Shown piece after piece: positions 25,059-33,118 of a DNA stretch of 64,000 nucleotides. The position numbers and the translations under genes are program-made. Source of the DNA: Isoptericola halalbus. Its GTDB lineage: Bacteria > Actinomycetota > Actinomycetes > Actinomycetales > Cellulomonadaceae. Where the stretch lies: contig VJZX01000011.1 of NCBI GenBank assembly GCA_009663185.1, positions 49,583 through 113,582 of the forward strand, in the 5' to 3' direction. How positions within the stretch are numbered: the stretch's first letter is position 1; each line of letters begins with the position of its first letter. The notes beneath the pieces were generated by a model. The model did not search any database. It was not told the origin of the DNA and saw only the letters and a program-made list of their open reading frames with translations.

Positions 25059-26402
25059 ATGGTCTTTGCCGATCGAGCGGACGCCGGCCAGAAGCTGGCG
25101 GCGATGCTCTCGCACCTCCGAGACGAACCGGTCGTGGTCCTCGGCCTTCCCCGAGGCGGCGTGCCGGTCGCCTTCGAGGTCGCGACAGCCCTGGGTGCGC
25201 CGATGGACGTGATCGTGGTCCGCAAGCTCGGGGTGCCGTTCCAGCCCGAGCTCGGGATGGGTGCCATCGGCGAGGACGGGGTCCGGGTCATCAACGACGG
25301 GATCATCCGCAGAGCCCATGTCTCGCAGGACCAGCTGGCCGAGGTCGAGTCCCGCGAGCGGCGCGAGCTGGAACGCCGCGCCTCGCGGTTCCGTGGCGAC
25401 CGACCGCGGTTGTCGTTGGCCGGCCGCACCGCGGTGGTGGTCGACGACGGGATCGCCACCGGCTCGACGGCCCGCGCGGCCTGTCAGGTCGCCCGCGCAC
25501 ACGGTGCGGCGCGGGTGGTGCTCGCCGTGCCGGTCGCACCCCCCGGCTGGGCCGCCCGGTTCGGCGGCGACGCCGACGAGCTCGTCTGCGTGGCGACCCC
25601 GGAGCCGTTCGGTGCGATCGGCCAGTTCTACGACGACTTCGCGCAGACCTCCGACGACGAGGTCGTCGACTGCCTCCAGCGCGCGAACAGGGAAGCGGCG
25701 GCGGGATCACGGACCGCGGGCGGGGACCCGCCGTCGCACGACGACGAGCGCGACGAGGAGGTTGCGGTGCACGCCGGACCCTTCCGCCTCGGCGGCCATC
25801 TCACCGTGCCCGCGGCGGCCACCGGCGTCGTGCTGTTCGCGCACGGCAGCGGCAGCAGCCGGCACAGTCCTCGCAACCGCTACGTCGCCAGGACTCTCAA
25901 CCGGGCCGGCCTCGGCACGCTCCTCTTCGACCTGCTCACCACGGACGAGGAGCGGGACCGGGCCAACGTGTTCGACGTCGACCTCCTCGCTCGTCGCCTC
26001 CTCGACGTCACCCGCTGGCTGCGCACCCAGCCCGGGCTCGACGACATACGCATCGGCTACTTCGGGGCGAGCACCGGCGCGGCGGCGGCACTGTGGGCCG
26101 CCGCCGAGCCCGACGCCGACATCGCGGCCGTGGTGTCCCGCGGTGGTCGCCCCGACCTGGCCGGCCCGCGACTGGCGACGGTCACGGCACCCACGCTGCT
26201 CATCGTCGGAGGCGACGACGACGTCGTGCTCGACCTCAACCGCCAGGCCCAAGCCCAGCTTCAGCGGTGCGAGAACCGCCTCACCGTCATCCCCGGCGCC
26301 ACCCATCTCTTCGAGGAGCCCGGGACGCTCCAGGCTGCCGCCGACGCAGCGCGCGACTGGTTCACCCGCTACCTGGCCGCAGGCCCGGACCGGGCGGGGT
26401 GA
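25059..26402 (+). CDS. Phosphoribosyltransferase / alpha-beta hydrolase fusion
   Basis: A 447-residue two-domain protein. Residues about 1-220 form a type I phosphoribosyltransferase fold with the PRPP loop VVVDDGIATGSTA (about 129-141). Residues about 235-445 form a dienelactone-hydrolase-like alpha/beta hydrolase with nucleophile Ser in YFGASTGAAAA, an acid in VGGDDDVV and His in PGATHLFEEP. Actinobacteria carry this fusion widely but its substrate is not established. A GAGGTGG ribosome-binding site precedes the ATG. The following CapA-like gene starts within a few bases, so the two are probably co-transcribed. Confidence 0.85.
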   Translation: MVFADRADAGQKLAAMLSHLRDEPVVVLGLPRGGVPVAFEVATALGAPMDVIVVRKLGVPFQPELGMGAIGEDGVRVINDGIIRRAHVSQDQLAEVESRERRELERRASRFRGDRPRLSLAGRTAVVVDDGIATGSTARAACQVARAHGAARVVLAVPVAPPGWAARFGGDADELVCVATPEPFGAIGQFYDDFAQTSDDEVVDCLQRANREAAAGSRTAGGDPPSHDDERDEEVAVHAGPFRLGGHLTVPAAATGVVLFAHGSGSSRHSPRNRYVARTLNRAGLGTLLFDLLTTDEERDRANVFDVDLLARRLLDVTRWLRTQPGLDDIRIGYFGASTGAAAALWAAAEPDADIAAVVSRGGRPDLAGPRLATVTAPTLLIVGGDDDVVLDLNRQAQAQLQRCENRLTVIPGATHLFEEPGTLQAAADAARDWFTRYLAAGPDRAG

Positions 26403-26404
26403 CC

Positions 26405-27370
26405 ATGAAGGTCGCACTGGCGGGCGACACCATGCTGGGCCGCAAGGTCGCCGAGCGTCTGGCCGTCGTCGCGCCGACCGAGCTGTTCAGCGACGAGCTC
26501 GTGGCCGTCGCGCACGAGGCGGACCTGTTCGTCCTCAACCTCGAGTGCGCCGTCTCGGAGCGGGGCGAGCGGTGGCCCGACCCGGCCAAGGCGTTCTTCT
26601 TCCGCGCACCACCCGTCGCTGCCCAGGTTCTCCGGCACCTCGGGGTGAGCTGCGTGACCCTCGCCAACAACCACGCCCTGGACTTCGGCACCGACGCGCT
26701 CCTCGACACGTTCAAACACCTCGCCGATGCGGGGATCTCCTGGGTCGGTGCGGGTGTCGACGAGGCTTCCGCCCGCGCGCCCGCCGTTCTCGAGGCCGCC
26801 GGCCTGCGGGTCGGGGTCGTGGGCGTCACCGACCACCCGGCCGAGTACGCAGCCGCGCCCGGCCGACCGGGCGTCGCGTTCGCGGGCCTCTGGCACGCAC
26901 CACCGCCGACCTGGCTGCTCGAGACCATCGGCGGGCTGGACACCGACGTCGTGCTGGTGACGCCTCACTGGGGCCCGAACATGGTCTCCGAACCCGTCCC
27001 GCAGGTCCGCGCGGCCGCGACCGCCTTCCGGGCGGCCGGCGCCACCCTCGTCGCGGGCCACTCCGCCCACGTGTTCCACGGCGTCGCCGACTCCGTCGTC
27101 TACGACCTCGGTGACTTCGTCGACGACTACGCCACGGAGCCCTCCCTGCGCAACGACCTCGGGCTCCTGTTCCTCGTGACCTTCGACGTCGCCGGGCGGC
27201 TCGTGCGGCTCGAGGGCGTCCCCCTCGCGCTGGACTACTGCTTCACCCGCCTCGCCGCACCCGAGGAGGCTCGCTGGATCACCGACCGGTTCCGGCGCGC
27301 CTGCGCGGCGCTCGGCACCGAGGTGGAGGTTGTGGGCGGCCGGCTTGTCGTCGAGTGGGACCGCCCATGA
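26405..27370 (+). CDS. CapA-family metallophosphatase-like protein
   Basis: A 321-residue protein of the CapA/PGA_cap family, related to metallophosphatases. Motifs are AGDTMLGRKV at the N-terminus, NLECAVSE, LANNHALDFG (about residues 76-85), VTPHWGPN and VAGHSAHVFHG. Family members are linked to poly-gamma-glutamate export, but most actinobacterial ones have no known role. There is no signal peptide. ATG at 26405 is used; an in-frame GTG at 26399 overlaps the previous stop as GTGA and is equally possible. Confidence 0.82.
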   Translation: MKVALAGDTMLGRKVAERLAVVAPTELFSDELVAVAHEADLFVLNLECAVSERGERWPDPAKAFFFRAPPVAAQVLRHLGVSCVTLANNHALDFGTDALLDTFKHLADAGISWVGAGVDEASARAPAVLEAAGLRVGVVGVTDHPAEYAAAPGRPGVAFAGLWHAPPPTWLLETIGGLDTDVVLVTPHWGPNMVSEPVPQVRAAATAFRAAGATLVAGHSAHVFHGVADSVVYDLGDFVDDYATEPSLRNDLGLLFLVTFDVAGRLVRLEGVPLALDYCFTRLAAPEEARWITDRFRRACAALGTEVEVVGGRLVVEWDRP

Positions 27371-27406
27371 GCCACACCTGTCCGGTCGTCCCCGGCCGGG
27401 TGGGAG

Positions 27407-29413
27407 TCAGCGGGCCGTGAGGAACTCGAGCATGAGGGGGCCCGCCGTCGTCGACCCGCGGTCGCCGTCCTCGACGAACACCGCCACGGCGAGGTCGCCC
27501 GCGATCGCGAGCATCCAGACGTGCTGCCGCGAGCCGTCACCGTACTGAGCCGTCCCGGTCTTGGCCCCGACGATGCCCGGCACGTCCGCGAGCGCCGACG
27601 CGCTGCCCTCGGTCACGACCCCGCGCATGAGCTCGCGCAGCCTCGCGGCCTCGTCGGCAGTGAGGTTCGACGCCGGCACCTCGGTCTCCTCGTCGGCCGT
27701 GGTCTCCTCGTCGGCGGCGTCGTCGGCCGCGAACGCGTCGTCGGGCCGCACGAGCACGGGCTCCACCCGCTCACCGGCGGCGACGCTCGCCGTGACGGTC
27801 GCCATCGCGAGTGGCGAGGCGAGCACCGTGCCCTGACCGATCATCGCCTCGGCGTGCGCCGTCCCGGTCGCCTCGGCGGGGACCTCTCCCCCGAACGCCG
27901 GGACGCCGACCGACCCACCGACGCCGAGCCCCAGGTCGGCCGCCGCGGCGGCGAGCGCACCCGGGTCGACGACGTCGCGCTGGCCGATCATCGCGGTGTT
28001 GCACGAGTGCGCGAACGCGGTGGCCAGCGGCACGTCGCCGAGCGCCGACGTCGGGTAGCCCGGCACGTTCTGGTACGTGCGGCCGTCGACCGTGATGGTC
28101 CGCGGACACTCGACCGTCGAGCCGGGCTTCAGGCCGGCTCGCAGCATCGCGAGCGCGGCGACGACCTTGAACGTCGAGCCCGGCGCGTACTGCCCGAGTG
28201 TCGCCGTCGACCACCCTTCGCTGCCCGGGCCGCTCGCGGTCGCGAGCACCTCGCCCGTCGACGGACGGAGCGCGACGATCGCGCTCGCCGGCTCGACGTC
28301 GGAAAGCACCTCCTCGGCGTGCTTCTGCAGCGCGACGTCGAACGTGGTCTCCAGCGGCGTGCCGTCGACCGGGTCGACCGAGAACGCGACGCGCGAGACG
28401 TCGTCCTCGCCCGGCTCCCCGTCGGCCGCGACCTCGGCGGGCACGACGTTCACGGCGATGCCGTCGACGCCCGCCAGCCGCTCGTCGTACTGGCGCTGCA
28501 GGCCCGACAGTCCCGTCGTGTCGCCGGCGTGGACGCGGCCCTCCGACTCCTCGACGATCTCTGCCGTCGCCTCGCCCGCGCGGCCGAGGATCGGGCGCGC
28601 GAACGTGCTGGTCGGCGCCAGCAGCAGGGTGGACGGCAGCACCGAGACGCCCGGGACCGCGCGCGCGTCGTCGGCCGTGAAGGCGGTGCCCGGATTCCTC
28701 TGACGGATCGTGATGGCCTCGACGAACGCCTTGTCGCCCGCCGCCTGGACGCTCGCGACGTAGGCGTCGGCGTCGAGCCCGACGAGGTCGGCGAGCGCCC
28801 TCGCCGCCCCTTCGTGCTCGTCCGGGTCCAGGTTCATCTTGTCGATCCCGATCCGCCAGACTTCGCGCTCGGTCACCAGTGGCTCGCCCGCCCCGTCGAG
28901 GATGTCGGCCCGCTGCGCGCGCAGGCGGTCGACGTCGAGCCGCTCGCCACCTGCGAGCTCAGGGACGAGGACGTCGGGCTCCCAGACGACCTGCCAGGTC
29001 CCGGGCGAGTCGCTGCCCTCGGCCGGCGGGGCGAACGCGAGGTCCGCCGTCGTCGTGTACTGCCAGTGGTCGGTCTCCGTGAGCGGCCACGTCCAGTCGA
29101 GGGTGGCGGTCGCGGTCGCCGCGCCGTCGTCGCCCTCCACGACATCACCCACCTCGGCGACGGTGACCTCCCACGCCCGCTCGGCCGTCGCGGTGGTGAC
29201 GAGCGGCTCGAGGATCTCGGTGAGCTGGCTCTGCGGGTCGGCCGACGTCGTCGTGACGAGCTCGACGCCGGACAGGTCACCGGAGCTCAGGGCCGCGACG
29301 AGGCCGTCCGCGGCGTCCGACGCCGGCGGCCGGTCCGGGCCGGTGCACGCGGCGAGCAGGGCCGCCGTCGAGACGAGGAGACAGGTCAGCACGAGGCGAG
29401 AGCGGCGGCGCAC
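27407..29413 (-). CDS. Penicillin-binding lipoprotein (transpeptidase, MecA-N type)
   Basis: Peptidoglycan transpeptidase of 668 residues. The N-terminus is a lipoprotein signal ending STAALLAAC, then an NTF2-like MecA_N domain (about residues 30-150), a dimerisation domain, and a transpeptidase domain with catalytic STFK (about 422), SCN (about 478) and KTGTAQYG (about 620). An acidic, Glu/Ala-rich insertion (DDAADEETTADEETE) precedes the KTG segment. The GTG at 29413 is chosen because TAACCT lies 7 bases upstream; 22 further codons upstream are open but lack signals. It is divergent from a D,D-carboxypeptidase gene, fitting a cell-wall role. Confidence 0.9.
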   Translation of the reverse strand: MRRRSRLVLTCLLVSTAALLAACTGPDRPPASDAADGLVAALSSGDLSGVELVTTTSADPQSQLTEILEPLVTTATAERAWEVTVAEVGDVVEGDDGAATATATLDWTWPLTETDHWQYTTTADLAFAPPAEGSDSPGTWQVVWEPDVLVPELAGGERLDVDRLRAQRADILDGAGEPLVTEREVWRIGIDKMNLDPDEHEGAARALADLVGLDADAYVASVQAAGDKAFVEAITIRQRNPGTAFTADDARAVPGVSVLPSTLLLAPTSTFARPILGRAGEATAEIVEESEGRVHAGDTTGLSGLQRQYDERLAGVDGIAVNVVPAEVAADGEPGEDDVSRVAFSVDPVDGTPLETTFDVALQKHAEEVLSDVEPASAIVALRPSTGEVLATASGPGSEGWSTATLGQYAPGSTFKVVAALAMLRAGLKPGSTVECPRTITVDGRTYQNVPGYPTSALGDVPLATAFAHSCNTAMIGQRDVVDPGALAAAAADLGLGVGGSVGVPAFGGEVPAEATGTAHAEAMIGQGTVLASPLAMATVTASVAAGERVEPVLVRPDDAFAADDAADEETTADEETEVPASNLTADEAARLRELMRGVVTEGSASALADVPGIVGAKTGTAQYGDGSRQHVWMLAIAGDLAVAVFVEDGDRGSTTAGPLMLEFLTAR

Positions 29414-29420
29414 CCTGGTG

Positions 29421-29426
29421 AGGTTA
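29421..29426 (-). promoter_or_regulatory. Leaderless -10 hexamer TAACCT for the PBP gene
   Basis: On the - strand TAACCT ends 7 bases before the GTG at 29413. This fixes the start of the penicillin-binding protein. Confidence 0.6.
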
Positions 29427-29451
29427 GCGCGAGGGTGGCACTCTGGGAGGC

Positions 29452-30435
29452 ATGTTTGTGCGACGAGTGCTCGCGGCAACCGCGGTCTCGGCGGTGATCA
29501 TCATCAGCGGGGCGGTGATCGCCCAGGCGTCGCACGTCCCGCCGCCGACGTCGGTGACCTCGTGGCGCGAGCACGACCGGCAGAGCGCGGGGACCACGTT
29601 GATCGACGTCGTGACGGTCACGCCCGCGCTCGGACGAGCGGTTGAGCTGCAGGAGCGGGTCGACGGGCGTTGGGTCACCCGGGCGACGATGCGACTCGCC
29701 CACGGGTACACCGCGCAGCTCGACGTCCGCCTGACGCACCAGTGGACCACGCGTCCCGTGACGTGGTGGCGGCTGCACGTGCCCGCCACCGAGACGGCTG
29801 CGGCGGTCACGTCGGCGGTCAAGCGCGTCGAGGTGTCGTGGGAGGCGAGCGACGATCCGGCGAGCTTCCAGGTGCTCGTCAACAAGGAGCGCCCGCTCGA
29901 TCCGGTCGACTGGGCTCCGAGCGCCCTCCTCCGGCCCGACGTCGCCGCCGTCGGCCGCCACGACCAGCTGAGGCCGGTCGCGGCCCGGGCGCTCGAGCGG
30001 CTCACCGCCCGCGCGCACGACGCAACGGGCGAGCAGCTGGTTCTCGTGTCTGGGTACCGGCCGTACGGGTACCAGCACGAGCTGCACGCGCGCTACCTGC
30101 ACGAGCACGGGGCCGCCGAGGCCGAGACGTTCTCCGCCCGCGCCGGGCACTCGGAGCACCAGACGGGCCTCGCGGCCGACGTGACCCAGGCGGGCGTGCC
30201 GTTCACGGACTTCGGTACGACGTCGCTGGCCCGGTGGGTGGCCGGCCACGCGTGGGAGCACGGGTTCGTGGTGCGTTACCCCGAAGGCGCCGAGCGACTG
30301 ACCGGGTACGCGGCCGAGCCGTGGCACCTGAGGTACGTCGGCAAGGACCTGGCCGCGTACCTGCACCGTGGCGGGGTCGCCACCCTCGAGGAGGCGTTCG
30401 GGACCGGTCCGGCGCCCGACTACGCGCCGAGGTAG
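29452..30435 (+). CDS. VanY-type D-alanyl-D-alanine carboxypeptidase (peptidase M15)
   Basis: Secreted or membrane-anchored zinc peptidase of 327 residues that trims D-Ala from peptidoglycan stems. The N-terminus has a signal/anchor helix (VLAATAVSAVIIISGAVIA). After a roughly 100-residue N-terminal domain of unknown role, the M15 core shows LVSGYRPYGYQ, the zinc-binding SEHQTGLAADV (His and Asp, about residues 236-246) and EPWHLRYVG with the third zinc His. ATG at 29452 has GGGAGGC just upstream. Its TAG stop lies inside the first unit of a repeat array. Confidence 0.92.
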   Translation: MFVRRVLAATAVSAVIIISGAVIAQASHVPPPTSVTSWREHDRQSAGTTLIDVVTVTPALGRAVELQERVDGRWVTRATMRLAHGYTAQLDVRLTHQWTTRPVTWWRLHVPATETAAAVTSAVKRVEVSWEASDDPASFQVLVNKERPLDPVDWAPSALLRPDVAAVGRHDQLRPVAARALERLTARAHDATGEQLVLVSGYRPYGYQHELHARYLHEHGAAEAETFSARAGHSEHQTGLAADVTQAGVPFTDFGTTSLARWVAGHAWEHGFVVRYPEGAERLTGYAAEPWHLRYVGKDLAAYLHRGGVATLEEAFGTGPAPDYAPR

Positions 30436-30506
30436 AAGCGCGTCGTCGCCGAGGTAGAGGAGATCCGCGCGGATCTCCTCTACCTCGCCGCGAAGGGCGC
30501 TACCTC
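30429..30506. repeat. GAGGTAGAAG repeat array A, with 38-bp perfect palindrome
   Basis: Four 10-base units: GAGGTAGAAG (30429-30438) and GAGGTAGAGG (30451-30460) on the + strand, then two inverted copies at 30477-30486 and 30497-30506, spaced 20-26 bases. The centre, 30450-30487, is a perfect palindrome without a loop (half-site CGAGGTAGAGGAGATCCGC). Unit 1 contains the stop codon of the VanY-type gene and unit 3 that of the convergent aminotransferase gene. It may act as a bidirectional terminator. A second array of the same unit is at 40411-40507. Confidence 0.85.
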
Positions 30507-31700
30507 GGCGAGGGCGGTGGCCATGCGGTCGACGGCGGTGGTGAGGAGGTCCGGCGACGTCGCGAGGTTGAGCCGCAACCAGCCGACTCCCCCGGCACCG
30601 AAGTGCGAGCCGTCGGCCAGAGCGACCTTCGCGCGGCGCAGCAGGAACCGGTGCGGGTTCTCGCCGGGTGGCACGGCGTCGCGCAGGTCGAGCCACGCGA
30701 GGTACGTCGCCTCCGCGGGCTGGACCCGCACGGCCGGTCCCAGCTCGGCGAGCAGGCGCGTGGCGAGCGACCGGTTCCGCGCGACGCCCGCCAGCAGCGC
30801 GTCGAGCCACGCGTCGCCCTCACGGTACGCGGCCGCGTGGGCGAGCACCGCCAGGTGGTTGACCGCGTGCCCCGCCTCCTCGGGGATCCGCCGCAGGTCG
30901 TCGGCCGCCTCCGGCCCGCACAGCACCGTCGCAGCGCGAAGGCCGGCCAGGTTGAACGCCTTCGACGCCGAGTGGACCGCGATCGCACGCTCGGCGCCCG
31001 CCACGGACAGCAGAGGCACGAAGGATGGCGCGCCGCCGCCGTCGGGCAGGCGCTCGAACGTGAACGGGGCGTGGATCTCGTCGGCGACGACGCGCACGCG
31101 GTAGCGGTCCGCGAGCGCCAGCACGGCCTCGAGCTCGGTGCGCGTGTGGGCCGTGCCCGTGGGGTTGTGCGGGTTGCACAGCAGCAGCACCGCGCGTCGT
31201 CCCGACCCGGGCCCGCGCCCGTTCGCGGCGGCACCCGTCGCCTCGGCGAACGCCGCCTCGAGCGCCTCGAGGTCGAGCCGGCCGTCGCGCAGCGGCGCCT
31301 CGACGACCTGCCGGCCCTCGTTACGGGTGAACCCGTAGAACGGCGGGTAGACGGGTGGGGTCACGACGACGGCGTCACCCGGCCCGGTGAGCACGCGCAG
31401 GACCTCGACGATCGCGACCATGACGTCGGCGAGCGTGCGGCTCGTGCCGACGTCGGGCACCCATCCCCAGCGCCGCTCGGCGAACGGGGCGAGCGCCGCG
31501 GCGTAGTCGGTGCCAAGGTCGTAGCCGGTGTCCCCGTCGGCGAGCGCGCGCGTCACGGCGTCGACGACGAACGGGGCCTGCGGCACGTCCATCTCGGCGA
31601 CGAACAGGGGCAGGACGTCGGGCGCGTACATGCGCCACTTGAGGGAGGTCCGGCGACGGAGGTCGTCGAGGGTGAGCTGGTCGAGCGGGGAGTCGGTCAC
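30480..31700 (-). CDS. MalY/PatB-type PLP-dependent C-S beta-lyase
   Basis: Fold-type I aminotransferase-like enzyme, 406 residues, most like cystathionine beta-lyases of the MalY/PatB group that cleave cystathionine or other thioethers. Signatures are WVPDVGTSRTLADVMVAIVEVL, the NPHNPTGTAHT loop, ADEIHAPF, and the PLP lysine in HSASKAFNLAGLR (about residue 233). The start is the GTG at 31700; GGAGGG precedes it by a few bases. Convergent with the VanY-type gene and terminating within repeat array A. Confidence 0.88.
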   Translation of the reverse strand: MTDSPLDQLTLDDLRRRTSLKWRMYAPDVLPLFVAEMDVPQAPFVVDAVTRALADGDTGYDLGTDYAAALAPFAERRWGWVPDVGTSRTLADVMVAIVEVLRVLTGPGDAVVVTPPVYPPFYGFTRNEGRQVVEAPLRDGRLDLEALEAAFAEATGAAANGRGPGSGRRAVLLLCNPHNPTGTAHTRTELEAVLALADRYRVRVVADEIHAPFTFERLPDGGGAPSFVPLLSVAGAERAIAVHSASKAFNLAGLRAATVLCGPEAADDLRRIPEEAGHAVNHLAVLAHAAAYREGDAWLDALLAGVARNRSLATRLLAELGPAVRVQPAEATYLAWLDLRDAVPPGENPHRFLLRRAKVALADGSHFGAGGVGWLRLNLATSPDLLTTAVDRMATALAEVAPFAAR

Positions 31701-31742
31701 GCCCTCCGGTCTACCAGACGCGGCCGCCCGTGGCGCCACGTG

Positions 31743-31780
31743 CGTGAGCGGCGACGCGCGCGGGCGCGTCGCCGCTCACG
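31743..31780. terminator. Perfect 17-bp inverted repeat after the unknown gene
   Basis: Arms 31743-31759 and 31764-31780 (CGTGAGCGGCGACGCGC) with a 4-base loop, 15 bases beyond the 31795 stop on the - strand. It probably terminates that gene. Its outer GTGAGCGG matches the start of the palindrome at 2517. Confidence 0.65.
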
Positions 31781-31794
31781 GGCCTGCGTTCCGC

Positions 31795-32502
31795 TCAGAC
31801 CTCCACCGACGTGGGCTTGACCACGGGCACCCAGTCGTCCTCGCGCAGCACCGGCGGAGCGTCGTCCGTACGACCGGCCCAACCGCGGGCATCCTCGATC
31901 GTCGCGGTCAGCAGCTCGCGCAGGCGGTCGTCGACGTCGGGGACGAACGCCTCGCTGATGCCCTGGACCGCCGTCGACACGACGGACGGTGCGGCGTCGC
32001 GCACGAACCGCTTGGGGCGCACGTGCGTACCGGCGCAGAAGCGCCGGGCCCAGTCCGCGGTGCGCGGCACGGCCGCGAGCGCCGCCTCGCTCTCGGGAGC
32101 GAGCGTGCCCTCCGGTCGTTCGTCGAGCACGTCGAGCATGCGCTCCGCGCCGATGATCGCCACGGCGAGCGTCTGCTGCCTGTCGGCGGGCGCCACGGGG
32201 AGCGCCGTCTGCGCCGCACGCAAGGCGATCTGCACGTCCCAGTGCGGGTCGTCGCTGGTCAGCCCGATCACGGACGGGATCAGCGGGGCGAGCTTGGGGC
32301 GAGCCTCGTCCGAGGTCAGGTCGTTGACGGCGCGCGCGAGCATCGCCAGCAGCGGGTGAGTGCACTGCGGGTGGTCGCTCCACCGCTCGCCGGCGAGGAA
32401 GGACGCGAGCTCCATGAAGCACGCACCCTTCTTCGGGTTGCGGTGCTTGCCGCGTCCGAGCATAGGCAGGGCGTCGAACGTTCCTGCTAGAGATTCGTTC
32501 AC
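31795..32502 (-). CDS. Conserved-looking protein of unknown function
   Basis: A 235-residue soluble protein I do not recognise. The N-terminal part is the most distinctive: GRGKHRNPKKGACFMELASFLAG followed by ERWSDHPQCTHPLLAMLARAVND, with two Cys and two His in a short span, then helical sequence to the end (VPVVKPTSVEV). No signal peptide or membrane helix is seen. The GTG at 32502 has GGAGGGTGG just upstream. Divergent from a small helical protein across a region with a large nested inverted repeat. Confidence 0.7.
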   Translation of the reverse strand: MNESLAGTFDALPMLGRGKHRNPKKGACFMELASFLAGERWSDHPQCTHPLLAMLARAVNDLTSDEARPKLAPLIPSVIGLTSDDPHWDVQIALRAAQTALPVAPADRQQTLAVAIIGAERMLDVLDERPEGTLAPESEAALAAVPRTADWARRFCAGTHVRPKRFVRDAAPSVVSTAVQGISEAFVPDVDDRLRELLTATIEDARGWAGRTDDAPPVLREDDWVPVVKPTSVEV

Positions 32503-32718
32503 GAGTCCACCCTCCGTATCGGTCCGGTCTCTCCAGTGTGCGACCGGTGTGACCTAGGTCGCAACGGCTGGGGCCCCGCTGAGCCACCTCAGGCGCCCTC
32601 GGCACCCCTCAGAGCGGATTTCTGAGGTACCCGGCGCCTCAGGTGTGGGCGATCGACCGATCCCCGCGGCACCGCCTCAGGACGAGGTTGGTACTACCAG
32701 CGAGGAGAGGGACGAACG
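32503..32718. promoter_or_regulatory. Divergent intergenic region with nested inverted repeats
   Basis: No gene. ACCTCAGGCGCC (32586-32597) pairs with its exact inverse at 32633-32644, and inside it CCTCAGA (32607-32613) pairs with TCTGAGG (32621-32627), so the segment can form a two-tier cruciform rich in the CCTCAG word. GCGACC/GGTCGC inverted around GACCTAGGTC near 32540-32562 is a second palindrome. Possible operators for the divergent genes. Confidence 0.55.
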
Positions 32719-33027
32719 ATGAACCAGACATGGGGACCGGCACTGGACGCGGAGCTCGAGTACCGCCGCGAGCGCGCGGCGCGGGCGTACGGGACGCCGA
32801 CGGCGTGGGCGCGCCTGCGGGCGTGGGGTGCGGCCCGGCGTGCGACCCGGTCGCAGGCGCTCGCCACCCGGGCGCGGGACGCCGTCGAGCGGTTCGCGGA
32901 CACGATCGACACGATCGCGGCGCGCACCGACGCCGAGTGGGAGGCGCGCGTCGCACGGCGCGCGGCCGAGATCGAGGAGGGCCTGGAGGGCCTGCGCCCG
33001 CAGGCGCTCGGGCGCCGGGCGGCGTGA
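32719..33027 (+). CDS. Small arginine/alanine-rich helical protein
   Basis: A 102-residue protein, unrecognised. It is almost wholly helical by composition (long runs of Arg, Ala and Glu without Pro or Gly) and may form a coiled coil; there is no membrane segment. GAGGAGAGGG precedes the ATG by 7 bases, a strong ribosome-binding site. The next gene, a LuxR-type regulator, begins 8 or 92 bases downstream, so the two might be co-transcribed. Confidence 0.65.
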   Translation: MNQTWGPALDAELEYRRERAARAYGTPTAWARLRAWGAARRATRSQALATRARDAVERFADTIDTIAARTDAEWEARVARRAAEIEEGLEGLRPQALGRRAA

Positions 33028-33118
33028 GCGCCTCGTGAGCGCGCGGGGCACGACGGCGAACCCAACCCTGGGCGAAATCCGCTCGGTGGGTGTCGGTGCC
33101 GGGTGGGACGATCCTGTT

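Noticed and set aside
30429..30506. CRISPR array
   Set aside because: Units are only 10 bases, spacers are short, and half the units are inverted.
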